Assembly (NCBI GenBank): GCA_021372005.1
Contig: JAJFVC010000016.1
Coordinates: forward strand, 1 to 57,912
Reading direction: 5' to 3'
Length of the DNA: 57,912 nt
From: Planctomycetaceae bacterium
GTDB taxonomy: Bacteria; Planctomycetota; Planctomycetia; Pirellulales; Thermoguttaceae
Below the pieces are notes generated by a model. It saw only the letters and a program-made list of their open reading frames with translations, searched no databases and was not told the origin of the DNA. Of this stretch, positions 35,328 through 44,400 are shown piece after piece; the first letter of the stretch is position 1, and each line of letters opens with the position of its first letter. A program made the translations under genes and the position numbers.

Positions 35328-36044
35328 CTAATCGGATGCGGCGGCTGTCAATCGTCGAACGCCCTCGGCCACGTCGCGGCTCCGCAGGATCGACGTGCCC
35401 ACCAGGACGCCGAGCGCCCCGGCCGAAATCGCCGCGCGAACTTCCTCGGGCGACGAAATCGAGCTTTCGCTAAGGACGCGGACTCCCGGCGGAACCATGC
35501 GGAGCAATCGAACCGTGTTGGCGACCGTACCGTCGTCGATTTCGAGTTGTCGAATGTCGCGGTTGTTGATCCCCAAAAGATCGAGATCCAAACCGATGGC
35601 TTTGCGCAGTTCCGTTTCGTCGTGCACTTCGACGAGCGTTTCCAACCCGCAGCGACGGGCCTCTTCGTGCAACTCGACGAGCGTCGGCCAGTCGAGCGCC
35701 GCCGCCATCAACAACAAACACGAAGCACCGTGCTGCTTGGAGGCCCGCACTCCTTCGCGGTCCGTCACGAAATCCTTGCGCAGCACCGGCAGCGAAACGG
35801 CCGAAGCCACGGCCCGCAGCAACGCGAGGCTGCCGCCGAAATGCTCTCGCTCGGTGACCACGGAAAGGCAAGTCGCTCCGGCCTGCTCCATGCTGCGGGC
35901 CAACACGACCGGGTCTCTTCCGGCGAGCAGATCGCCCTCTTTGGGGCTTTGAACCTTGATCTCGGAGATCAACGGGATTCGGCCCGCGGCGCGCGCCGCC
36001 TCCAAAGCCGCCGTGAACGTTCGGGATCGCATCTCGGTATTCAT
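35328..36044 (-). CDS. trpC: Indole-3-glycerol phosphate synthase
   Basis: Ring closure to indoleglycerol phosphate. 238 residues, somewhat shorter than the usual 250-270, because the N-terminal helix is trimmed. Catalytic residues are visible: Glu28 and Lys30 (ISEIKVQSP), Glu in VVTEREHFGGS, Lys in LRKDF, Asn in GINNRD, and SESSI. The usual SPS-x-G after the first Lys is SPKEG. ATG 36044 overlaps the trpD stop by 4 bp (ATGA), implying coupling. Confidence 0.93.
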   Translation of the reverse strand: MNTEMRSRTFTAALEAARAAGRIPLISEIKVQSPKEGDLLAGRDPVVLARSMEQAGATCLSVVTEREHFGGSLALLRAVASAVSLPVLRKDFVTDREGVRASKQHGASCLLLMAAALDWPTLVELHEEARRCGLETLVEVHDETELRKAIGLDLDLLGINNRDIRQLEIDDGTVANTVRLLRMVPPGVRVLSESSISSPEEVRAAISAGALGVLVGTSILRSRDVAEGVRRLTAAASD

Positions 36045-37075
36045 TGGGGCGCCGATGCAATCCGGTTCGATTCTGCGATCAACTCGTCCAGCTTTTTCTT
36101 GGCCGAACCGTTGTCGATCAATTCCGCCGCGAGCCCGACGCCCTCGCGAAGCCGGTCGACCTTGCCGCCGACCAACAACGCGGCCGCTGCGTTGGCGAGC
36201 ACCATGTCGCGACGCGCGCCTTGCTCCCGGCCGGTCAAAATCGCCGTCAGAATGTTCGCGTTGTCTTGCGGACTGCCGCCGGTCAGTTCCTCGTAGGTGT
36301 ATCTCGGCAATCCGAGATCGCCGGGCATAACTTCGTATTTCTTCGCCCAGCCTTCTTTGACTTCCGCGATCGAAGTTTTGCCGATGACCGAAATTTCGTC
36401 CAAACCGTCCAACCCGTGGACGACCAGGGCGTGATCGAACTTGAGCTCCACGAGGATGTCGGCGACCATGGCCACCAGTTCCGGCTTGTAGACGCCCAAA
36501 ACGTGGCGGTTGGCGCCGGCGGGATTAATCAACGGACCGATGATCGTATAGAAAATGGTTTTGATGCCCAGCGCCATTTCGGCTGGAAGCACCTTGAGCA
36601 TCACAGGATGGAAATTGGGGGCGTACAGAAAACCGATCCCCGCCGTTTCAATGAGCTTTTCCGCCTGTTTGGGGCTCAAGTCGATCGCCACGCCCAATTT
36701 TTCAAGCACATCGGCGCTGCCGGACGACGACGCCAGCGATCGGCTGCCGTGTTTGGCGACCGGAATGCCCGACGCGGCGGCGACCATCGCCACGGCCGTC
36801 GAACAGTTGAACGTCGTGCGTCCGCCACCGGTGCCGCAGGTGTCGATCAGCGCGCCGTCGACCTTCGGGGCAATCTGCTCGCAATTGGCGCGCATCGCCC
36901 GGGCGATCGAGGCGACTTCGCGGGTGGTCGGCCCCTTCATCAACAGGGCGACCAGAAAGCCCGCGATCTGAACGTCCGTAATTTCTCCCTTCCGAATGCC
37001 GCCGATGATTCGGAAGATCTCCTCTTCCGGCAATTGTTCGCCGACGGTCAGTTTTCGCAAAGCCGCTTGAATCAT
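36041..37075 (-). CDS. trpD: Anthranilate phosphoribosyltransferase
   Basis: Joins anthranilate and PRPP. 344 residues. The PRPP loop normally reads GTGGDGxxTFN; here it is GTGGGRTTFNCST, one residue shorter and without the Asp. KHGSRSLASSSGSADVL, NFHPVM, GPLINPA and the metal-site DEIS are normal. ATG 37075. 19 bp downstream of the RAM-domain gene and overlapping trpC by 4 bp. Confidence 0.95.
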   Translation of the reverse strand: MIQAALRKLTVGEQLPEEEIFRIIGGIRKGEITDVQIAGFLVALLMKGPTTREVASIARAMRANCEQIAPKVDGALIDTCGTGGGRTTFNCSTAVAMVAAASGIPVAKHGSRSLASSSGSADVLEKLGVAIDLSPKQAEKLIETAGIGFLYAPNFHPVMLKVLPAEMALGIKTIFYTIIGPLINPAGANRHVLGVYKPELVAMVADILVELKFDHALVVHGLDGLDEISVIGKTSIAEVKEGWAKKYEVMPGDLGLPRYTYEELTGGSPQDNANILTAILTGREQGARRDMVLANAAAALLVGGKVDRLREGVGLAAELIDNGSAKKKLDELIAESNRIASAPQ

Positions 37076-37094
37076 GATCGAGAGTCTCGCCGGG

Positions 37095-37343
37095 TCACAT
37101 GGGGAATTTGTAGTTGCGAAACGCCATGAGCGTCTTGGTTTGGCTCACGTCGTCGAGGGACTGAAGTTTCTCGGTGACGATTTCCGCCAGCCGTTCATAC
37201 TCTTCGCACTGGACGATGGTCACCAGGTCGTAATCGCCGGCGACCGAGTAGACGTCGACCACTTCATCCATCATGGCCAACTGTTTCGCCACGACCGGCA
37301 CCTTGCCTCGTTCGACATTCATCAACACCAAAGCTCGGATCAT
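37095..37343 (-). CDS. Lrp/AsnC ligand-binding (RAM) domain protein
   Basis: An 82-residue protein consisting solely of the RAM/AsnC effector-binding domain (beta-alpha-beta-beta-alpha-beta). The signature GDYDLV sits mid-protein, with VYSVAGDYD and TKTLMAFRNYKFPM. No DNA-binding helix-turn-helix is present. Stand-alone RAM proteins bind amino acids and form decamers; some regulate by contacting Lrp-like factors. Start ATG 37343 with AGGAGG upstream; the longer frame to 37706 overlaps the divergent gene region and is not coding-like. It heads the trp cluster. Confidence 0.9.
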   Translation of the reverse strand: MIRALVLMNVERGKVPVVAKQLAMMDEVVDVYSVAGDYDLVTIVQCEEYERLAEIVTEKLQSLDDVSQTKTLMAFRNYKFPM

Positions 37344-37551
37344 CCCGGCGACCCTCCTAAAAAGACACGGACAACCGCAAAGGACGCAAACCGCATCGCG
37401 CCGGACCTTTTTCTTCCGGCAAGAACCGATGATTCTACCTTCGCCAAGGAATCGCAACAATCGCCTACCCCCTCTGGAGGGAGTATCGTCCGCTATTTGC
37501 CAGAGCGATTTTGGCCTCTTGGCCCGTTGGCGTTCCAAGCGGGCTGAAAAA

Positions 37552-37574
37552 CTTGACGCCGCTTTCTTGTCAAG
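37552..37574 (+). promoter_or_regulatory. Inverted repeat and -35-like element ahead of the adaptor gene
   Basis: CTTGAC (37552-37557) and GTCAAG (37569-37574) form an 11-bp-spaced inverted repeat; the left arm contains TTGACG, a good -35, with TACTCT 17 bp later. Otherwise the 343 bp between the RAM gene and the adaptor hold nothing recognised. Confidence 0.35.
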
Positions 37575-37686
37575 ATACTCTGAATGGGACGACGACCATC
37601 CGATCGTCGACCTTCCCCGTTGGACCGCTCCGACGGCGTCCTGCTGCGTCGTGATGTCCCCCGCCCCCAAACGCGAAGAGTCCGTC

Positions 37687-38973
37687 ATGAGAACAATCCT
37701 CGCCATGCTGGTCGTCGTAGGCTTGGCCGCCGGCGGCGTCTATTATTATCTTGGCCATTTCCGCGGCGACGCGCGGACCGATTTTCGTACGGAGACGATC
37801 CGACGCGGCGATCTGTTGTCGACCATCAGCGCCTCGGGCACCTTGGAGCCGGAAGAAGTGGTCGACGTCGGCGCCCAGGTGGTCGGACGCATCAAACAGC
37901 TCGGCCTCGATCCCGACGACCCGAAACAAAAGAAAACCGTCGACTACGGCTCCACGGTCCACGAAGGCATGGTGTTGGCGATGATTGACGACGCCACCTA
38001 TCGGGCCGAATTGCGCCAGGTCCAAGCGCAGCTCGAACGCTCGAAAGCCGATCTGCTGCAACTGATGGCGAAGCTCGAGCAGACCAAGCAAGAGTGGAAA
38101 AGGGCCGAGGTGTTGCGGCCCAAAAACGCCATCTCCGACACGGACTTCGATCTGGCCGTAGCCAACTACAAGTCGGCCGAAGCCAACGTGGCCGTCGGTC
38201 AATCGGTGATCCGGCAAAACGAAGCCGCGTTGGAGCTCGCCCAGGCCAATGTGAACTACACGGTCATCAAATCGCCGGTCGACGGCAAAATCATCGACCG
38301 CCGGGTCAACATCGGACAGACGGTCGTCTCGTCGTTGAACGCGCCCAGCTTGTTTCTGATCGCCAAGGATCTGCGCCGCATGCAGATTTGGGCATCGGTC
38401 AACGAAGCGGACATCGGCCGGATCCGCGTCGACATGCCGGTTTCGTTCACGGTCGACGCGTTTCCGGGCAAAACGTTTCGCGGCCACGTAAGCCAGATTC
38501 GTTTGAACGCCACAATGGTCCAGAACGTCGTCACGTACACCGTGGTCGTCGCGGTCGACAATTCTGAAAATCGGTTGCTGCCTTACATGACGGCCAACCT
38601 TCAGTTTGAAGTCGAACGGCGCAAAGACGTCTTGCTCGCGTCAAACATGGCGTTGCGATGGAAACCGAAGCCCGAACAAATCGCCGCCGACGTCGCGTCG
38701 ACCGCATCGACGAAGAACCGTCCGAAGACCGACCAAGAATCGGCAAAACGCCCGGACGACGCGGGACGCCTGTGGGTGGAGGATGACGGAGGAGTCCACC
38801 CGATCGACGTCGTCCTCGGACTGACCGACGGGCAAAAAACGGAGATTTCGGGGCCGAACGTGAAGGAAGGGTTGGAAATCGTGCTCGGCGAGCAACTGAA
38901 AGACACATCCAACGATACGCCGACCAATCCGTTCGTCCCGCAATTGCGACGCAGCCGCAGCCGACCCCATTAA
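37687..38973 (+). CDS. MacA/HlyD-type membrane-fusion adaptor
   Basis: A 428-residue periplasmic adaptor. One N-terminal membrane helix (residues 5-21), then the lipoyl half-motif (TISASGTLEPEEVVDVGAQVVGRI), a helical hairpin about 105-190, and the second lipoyl half (NVNYTVIKSPVDGKIIDRRVNIGQTV) followed by a beta barrel. The closing part has a long Lys/Asp-rich insert (about 345-375). MacA adaptors pair with MacB-type ABC exporters or RND pumps; neither is adjacent here. ATG 37687 has GAAGAG before it; ATG 37654 is an alternative. The stop overlaps the convergent MFS gene by 4 bp. Confidence 0.9.
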   Translation: MRTILAMLVVVGLAAGGVYYYLGHFRGDARTDFRTETIRRGDLLSTISASGTLEPEEVVDVGAQVVGRIKQLGLDPDDPKQKKTVDYGSTVHEGMVLAMIDDATYRAELRQVQAQLERSKADLLQLMAKLEQTKQEWKRAEVLRPKNAISDTDFDLAVANYKSAEANVAVGQSVIRQNEAALELAQANVNYTVIKSPVDGKIIDRRVNIGQTVVSSLNAPSLFLIAKDLRRMQIWASVNEADIGRIRVDMPVSFTVDAFPGKTFRGHVSQIRLNATMVQNVVTYTVVVAVDNSENRLLPYMTANLQFEVERRKDVLLASNMALRWKPKPEQIAADVASTASTKNRPKTDQESAKRPDDAGRLWVEDDGGVHPIDVVLGLTDGQKTEISGPNVKEGLEIVLGEQLKDTSNDTPTNPFVPQLRRSRSRPH

Positions 38974-40310
38974 TTTTCCGAGGTCGGCTCGAATCGGGCC
39001 TCAAACTCGGCAAACGTTCGCGGACCGTGTTGACGTTGTTTGCGGCGCGCCTGCCACAACGCGTAAATTCCGGAAAACATCACGCCCGCTCCGCCGATCC
39101 ACAACAGCGTGCTCGGTGCGACCTTCCAAACGGCCAGCGTCATGCCGACCAACGACGCCGCCAGTCGGGTCAGCCCATATAGAAACGTCATGATGGCGGC
39201 GTAGCGACTGGTGTCCTGGCCGGGCGGCGCAAAATGCGTGATGCCGATCTGCCACCAAAGGATCCACCATCCGCCCTGCGCGCCGCCGCGCAACAATCGG
39301 CCCGCCATCAACAGCGGCAACACGACCGGCGGCAGCCAGCCGGCCAACGCGGCCGCTGCGGCCAGCAGCCAAGCGTCGAGCCCGAAGGCCAACCGCATCA
39401 CGGCCCAGGAAATCCATGGATTTTCGCGGTCGAACCATCGCCCCAAAACGCCCGTGGTGGCGAACGCCGCCAGCGTGGGCACGCCGTGCATCAGCATCGC
39501 GCAGCCGAAGTAGCCGTAGCCCAACGTCGTGCTCAGCAGGGCGGCCAGCAGCGACAGTCCCAGCAGATTGAAAAAATTCTCGATCAGACAGCCCAGCAAA
39601 TGCCGGCGGTAGCGCGCGTCGCGGATCACGATCTCGACGGCGTCGCGGAAGTTTCGGTAGATCTCCAACCGAAACGCGGGCCGGGCCGCCGCGACGGATT
39701 CTTCACGTGGTCGGATCTGACGGAAACAGACGAACGCCGCCAGTCCGAGTGCCGCGCCGACGACCAACTCCACGCCCGCGACCATGCGAGCGTGTCCGGC
39801 CGCCAGCGACAACCCGCAGGCCGACAGCGTCAAACTGACGGCGAACGCCAACGATGCCCACTGGCGCACGGAGGCGGTGATCCGGGCGCGGTGGGCCACC
39901 GGATAGTTTTGACGCAAAATCGCCGCGATCGCCGGCCGGGTGATCAGCTCGAAAATGCTGCCCAGCCCAAAAAGCATCTGAAACCAAAACGCGTCGCCGG
40001 CGGCCAGCGCAACGACCATCGCCAGCGAACAACCGGCGGCCAACAGGCCCGGCACAAACACGAACGGCATCTTGCGGCGCGAGGCCATCCAGCCGCCGAG
40101 GTAAAGGCTGGCCAACATGCCGACGCCCGCACAACCGTCGCGCAATGGGAGTTGCCAGTTTTGGCCGCCGATCTCGCGCAGCGCCACAAACGGAACGTTC
40201 AGCAGCACGCCGCCGCAAACGGCGTCCAACAACGCGTAGGCCCGATGAAACCGGAACGTGCGACGGACGTCGCCGGTCAGGCCGAGTTGTGGAAAAAGCC
40301 ATCGTCGCAT
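38970..40310 (-). CDS. MFS-type transporter
   Basis: A 446-residue protein with about twelve membrane helices. Features of the major facilitator fold: LYLGGWMASRRKMPFV after TM2 (the loop 2-3 R/K-rich motif) and a cytosolic middle loop near FRQIRPREESV. Substrate unknown. It follows the nucleoside hydrolase gene after 34 bp on the same strand, so a nucleoside or purine transport role is possible but unproven. Confidence 0.83.
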   Translation of the reverse strand: MRRWLFPQLGLTGDVRRTFRFHRAYALLDAVCGGVLLNVPFVALREIGGQNWQLPLRDGCAGVGMLASLYLGGWMASRRKMPFVFVPGLLAAGCSLAMVVALAAGDAFWFQMLFGLGSIFELITRPAIAAILRQNYPVAHRARITASVRQWASLAFAVSLTLSACGLSLAAGHARMVAGVELVVGAALGLAAFVCFRQIRPREESVAAARPAFRLEIYRNFRDAVEIVIRDARYRRHLLGCLIENFFNLLGLSLLAALLSTTLGYGYFGCAMLMHGVPTLAAFATTGVLGRWFDRENPWISWAVMRLAFGLDAWLLAAAAALAGWLPPVVLPLLMAGRLLRGGAQGGWWILWWQIGITHFAPPGQDTSRYAAIMTFLYGLTRLAASLVGMTLAVWKVAPSTLLWIGGAGVMFSGIYALWQARRKQRQHGPRTFAEFEARFEPTSEN

Positions 40311-40344
40311 GGGCCCGAGTCAAGCGAAGAAAACGTCGCCCCCA

Positions 40345-41277
40345 TCATTCGACGGCGCACAGGTCGTGGAGAATCGCCTCGACCACGGCGTCGCGCTGCA
40401 CGTCGACGGCCACTTCCATGTTGTGCCGCCACGCGGGCACGCGGCGCCGATCGAACACCGTGGCGCCGGCGGTCAATTCACCCTGCGTTTCAACGTCGCC
40501 GGCCATCGACTTCATCGTGAACAACTCGGGATGCACGACGGCCGCCAGCGTCACGGAGTCGTGGACATGGATGCCCTCGAGCCCAAACTGTTGGCGATAG
40601 CCACGAAACGCCGCCGGCAACAGTTTGCGCATCAGCCGGCCCACCCGCGTCGACTCGCTCGGCAACCGATTGAACAAATCGTAGCTCAACTCGATTCGGT
40701 TGGTCACATCCAACGGAATCAACGTTTTTGTGGACAGCGACCGAAACACCGTCTGTGCGGCAATCGGATCGCAGTACATATTGAATTCGGCGGCGGGGGT
40801 GATATTGCCTGGACCGGCCACCGTGCCACCCATGATGACGATCCGTCCGACCAGCGACGGCAACTCCGGGTCGCGCAAGAATGCCCGGGCGATGTTCGTC
40901 AGCGGCCCCAACGCAATGAGCGTCACCGAATGCGGAGCATCGCGCACCTGGTCGCAAATCACTTTTTCGGAAGGCAGCAGGTGTTGGCGCTCGGCCACCA
41001 CGAAACCCGCCCCGCCCAGCCCGTCGGCGCCGTACAGACTGCGACGATCGACCGCCAGCCGATTGTCGGGCTCGGAGGCGGCTCCCAAACGCGGCCAACG
41101 CGACGGATCGAGCTGTTCGATGATCGCCTGCACGTTGCGTGTGGCCTGAGCCGGCGCCACGTTGCCACCGACGGCCGTCACGGCAAGCACATCCAACTCG
41201 GGATTCGACAAGGCCATGCACAACGCCATGGCGTCGTCAATGCCTGGATCGACGTCGATAATCACCTTCCTGGCCAT
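40345..41277 (-). CDS. Inosine/uridine-type nucleoside hydrolase
   Basis: A 310-residue IUNH family enzyme that cleaves the N-glycosidic bond of ribonucleosides. The Ca2+-binding motif is DVDPGIDDA (Asp8, Asp10, Asp14, Asp15). LIALGPLTNIA, IVIMGG, and EFNMYCDPIAAQTVF match the fold; the late catalytic/metal region HVHDSVTLAAV carries the conserved His-Asp. The ATG at 41277 follows GAGG six bases upstream and starts exactly at the family N-terminus; a longer frame exists to 41412. The MFS gene is 34 bp downstream. Confidence 0.94.
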   Translation of the reverse strand: MARKVIIDVDPGIDDAMALCMALSNPELDVLAVTAVGGNVAPAQATRNVQAIIEQLDPSRWPRLGAASEPDNRLAVDRRSLYGADGLGGAGFVVAERQHLLPSEKVICDQVRDAPHSVTLIALGPLTNIARAFLRDPELPSLVGRIVIMGGTVAGPGNITPAAEFNMYCDPIAAQTVFRSLSTKTLIPLDVTNRIELSYDLFNRLPSESTRVGRLMRKLLPAAFRGYRQQFGLEGIHVHDSVTLAAVVHPELFTMKSMAGDVETQGELTAGATVFDRRRVPAWRHNMEVAVDVQRDAVVEAILHDLCAVE

Positions 41278-41415
41278 GGCATCCTCGTATCTTGAGACAG
41301 CGATAGACTTTACGGCGCTCTGAGCCATTTTACGCCGCATACGGCCTCCGTGCAAGGCCGAAAATACGCTACGGAGGGGGCTGTGTCGATGCCTTGCCGC
41401 TTTCCGACCCACCGC

Positions 41416-44400
41416 TCAGCGTCCGTGACGGTCCGGCGGGTCGTCCGTCGCTCGCTGGCCTGCCACGCCTCGGGTGTATTCGCGGTACTGTTCAGCCCAG
41501 TCCGCGGGCGGCGGGGCATATCGACTCGCATCGCGACTGTCTGGCGTACGATCCACGGGCACGGCGCCGTGCCGCAATTCGACGCCCTTGGGACGCAGCC
41601 CAAGACTGCGCAATTCGGCGTCGAGCCGTTGGCGGGCCGACTGACCTTCCGAGCCCGGTTGCGAGGCCGATTCTTCCATTTGTTGCCAACGTTGCAAGAA
41701 TCGTTGGGCGTCCTCTTTCGACCAACCGAGCCGTTCGAGCAGCTTTGGCTTTTCTTGCTGCAACTGATCGCGTAAATATTCCAACGCCAACTCGGTTTGA
41801 CGTCGGGCGTATTCCAAGTTGGCCCGATCGGCCACGGCGTCGGTCGGCTCGTGCGGCGGCTTCTCGTTCGAGGGCTTGCCCGGTCGTCCGCCGGATTTCA
41901 GATCCTCGGCCACTGGGCGGTCCGTCGGACGGCTTCCCTTGCCCTGCGGATTCGCCACATCGAACTCGGCCGGTCTGTTCGTCGACGGCCCCGACGGCTC
42001 CTCGGACGAAACTTCACCGGGATGCGCATCCGACGGCGGCGTCTTTCCTTCGCCAGCACCAGACCGTTTTTGAGAATCCAAACGGTTTGATGTCTCTGGC
42101 GGCAAGTTCGAGTCCGGCTGTTGATCCGCCGATTTTTGTACCTTCGTCGGCGTGCCGATCGGCATGTCGACGGATCCTTTGCCAAACCCCTCGACGTTGT
42201 CCTTATCCGTCGCCGCGGCCGAGTTGCGATCCGCGCCCTCGGAGGAGGTTTGACCGCTGCTGCCCGACTTGGGCTTTTGGAACGGCATGGGCTGTCCCTG
42301 AGACGGCGAACCGTCGCCTTGCGGTTGGGACGGCACAGCGGGATTTTCGAGGCCTTGGCCTTTTTCCGGCTTGGGCTGATCACCCGCCTGCGGCAGCCCC
42401 GGTTGTTTTCGTTCGGCCGAATCGGCGCGACTGGGCTCCAGCGTTTTGACGCCGCTCGGTTGGTCGCCGGTCCGCGAACCGTCGGTTGCTTGAACTTCCG
42501 ATTTTTCGCCGGATTTTTCACCGCTGGGTTGCTTGGAAGTCGCCTTTTCGGACCCGCCGTTTTCCGCGCTTCCGAGTTTTTCGGAAGGTGGACGATCGCC
42601 GCGATTTTCACCGTTCGTCGGCGGCCCGTCGCCGCGACCGCCGTCGGTCTTGGGGCCCTCGGACTTTTGGCCGTCCGATTTTGCATCGCCCGATTTCTGA
42701 CTGCCGCCGTGGGCTCCCGACGCGGATTTTTGTTCGGCGGACGCGCCGCCCGATTGTGGTGCGTTTTCCTTGCTCGCCCCGCTCGACGGCCCCTGGTTGC
42801 CTTGACCGCCGGCGCGGTCGGAGGGTTGACGCTCGCCCTTGCCTGACTGTGAATCACGGCCTTGCTGGTCTTTGGACTCGGACGCCGCTGATTCGGGTTT
42901 TTCACGATTCCCGTCGGACGAGGGCGGCGCGGCGGATTTTTGTTGGTCGGACCCGCTGCCTCCGGCCTGCCGTTGGGCGTCGGACGAGGCTTGCGAAGAA
43001 CTGCTTCGCTGCGATGCCTCCTGATCGCCGGATGCCGATCCCTGATTCTGTTTCTGCGACGAACCGGATTTTTCGCCACCGCCGGACTTTTCACTTCCAG
43101 ACTGCGGTTGAGACTGATCCGATTTCTCACTTCCGGGCTGCGGTTGAGACTGGCCGGATTTCTCGCCTCCAGACTGTGGCTGCGATTGACCCGACGGCTC
43201 ATTTCCGCCGGACTTCTGCTCGCCGCCGGCCGAAGGCTGTTGCGACGACGGCGATGAACCGGACGGCGGCTGTTTGGCGGACGATTGGTCGGACGTGTCG
43301 CCCTTGGACGCCCCTTGTTGCTGTTGACGATCGTTCAAAATCTCTTGGATCGCGTCGGCCGGATTCGAGTCGGGATCGATTCGCGGGTCCGGTCGCTGAT
43401 CGGTCTGGGCGGCCAACTTTTGCGGTTCGGAGGGACGCGACGACGCGGAGGGCGAAGCGTCACTCGCGTTGGGCGATGGCGTTTGCGAACGGTCCGCCGT
43501 TTGGCCGCCGCGACCACCGTCGGCCGATTTGGGTTCCGTAGATCCGGTGACCGACCGATTTTCGCCGCCGCGAGCGCGGTCGCCGGCATTTTGTTCCGGT
43601 TCCCGTCGATCGGCGGACGTCTCGGCGTTCTTGGGCTGGGACGCAGCCATCTGTGGCTCGGACAGGTCGGGCAGCACTTCGATTTGGTACCGGACCGGCC
43701 GAGGATTTTCGCGGCCCTGGAGGTCGGCAAAACGAATCTGATAGGCGTTGTACTCCGCCGTGGGAACGCGCAGGTTCTCGTTCGGCTCGGGCGTTTTCAG
43801 TCGCAACGTAAACCGCCCAACGGCCTCGCCGCCGGTCGTCGTCATGCGAAGCCCGTGGTGTCCGGTGCAGCCCAGGTCGATTTCGGCCGTGCCCGGCTTG
43901 ACGTCGACGTTCGCCTTGGCGTGAATCGTCACCTCGGTGCCCTCGACCGCCCGAAGATCGCCTTGACGCGGCACGGTCCGATCCGGAAGCCCGAGATGCG
44001 GAGGATAGTGGTAGTCGACCCGGTCGATCTCGACGGCCGGCGCAGGCTGCACCGACACCTGATAACGTCGGCTCCGTGCGTCGTCGACGGCGATCCAATA
44101 TTGGCAGCTCTGTTGCAGTCCCGACGGATCGGGCGGCAGATCGCATTGATAGCGGTATTCGCCCTCAGGCCGGGTCATCGGCACGCTTTGCTCGACCATC
44201 TGGCCGTCCGCCGTGCTATAGAACAACTGCGGCGATTCGGCGTCGCCCAGGCCGACGATTTCCGCCGACACGTTGATCCGATCGCCGTAAAAGGCGACCA
44301 CGTTGCCGGGCTGAACCTCGCGGATCGTTACGCGCGTCGGCGCGGCCACGTCGGCCCACGGCCAAAGCACGCGAGCGGCCGATCGCAACGGATTTTTCGG

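Noticed and set aside
43092-43199. Tandem repeat considered as CRISPR-like
   Set aside because: Repeats are directly abutting, in frame and coding; no spacers.
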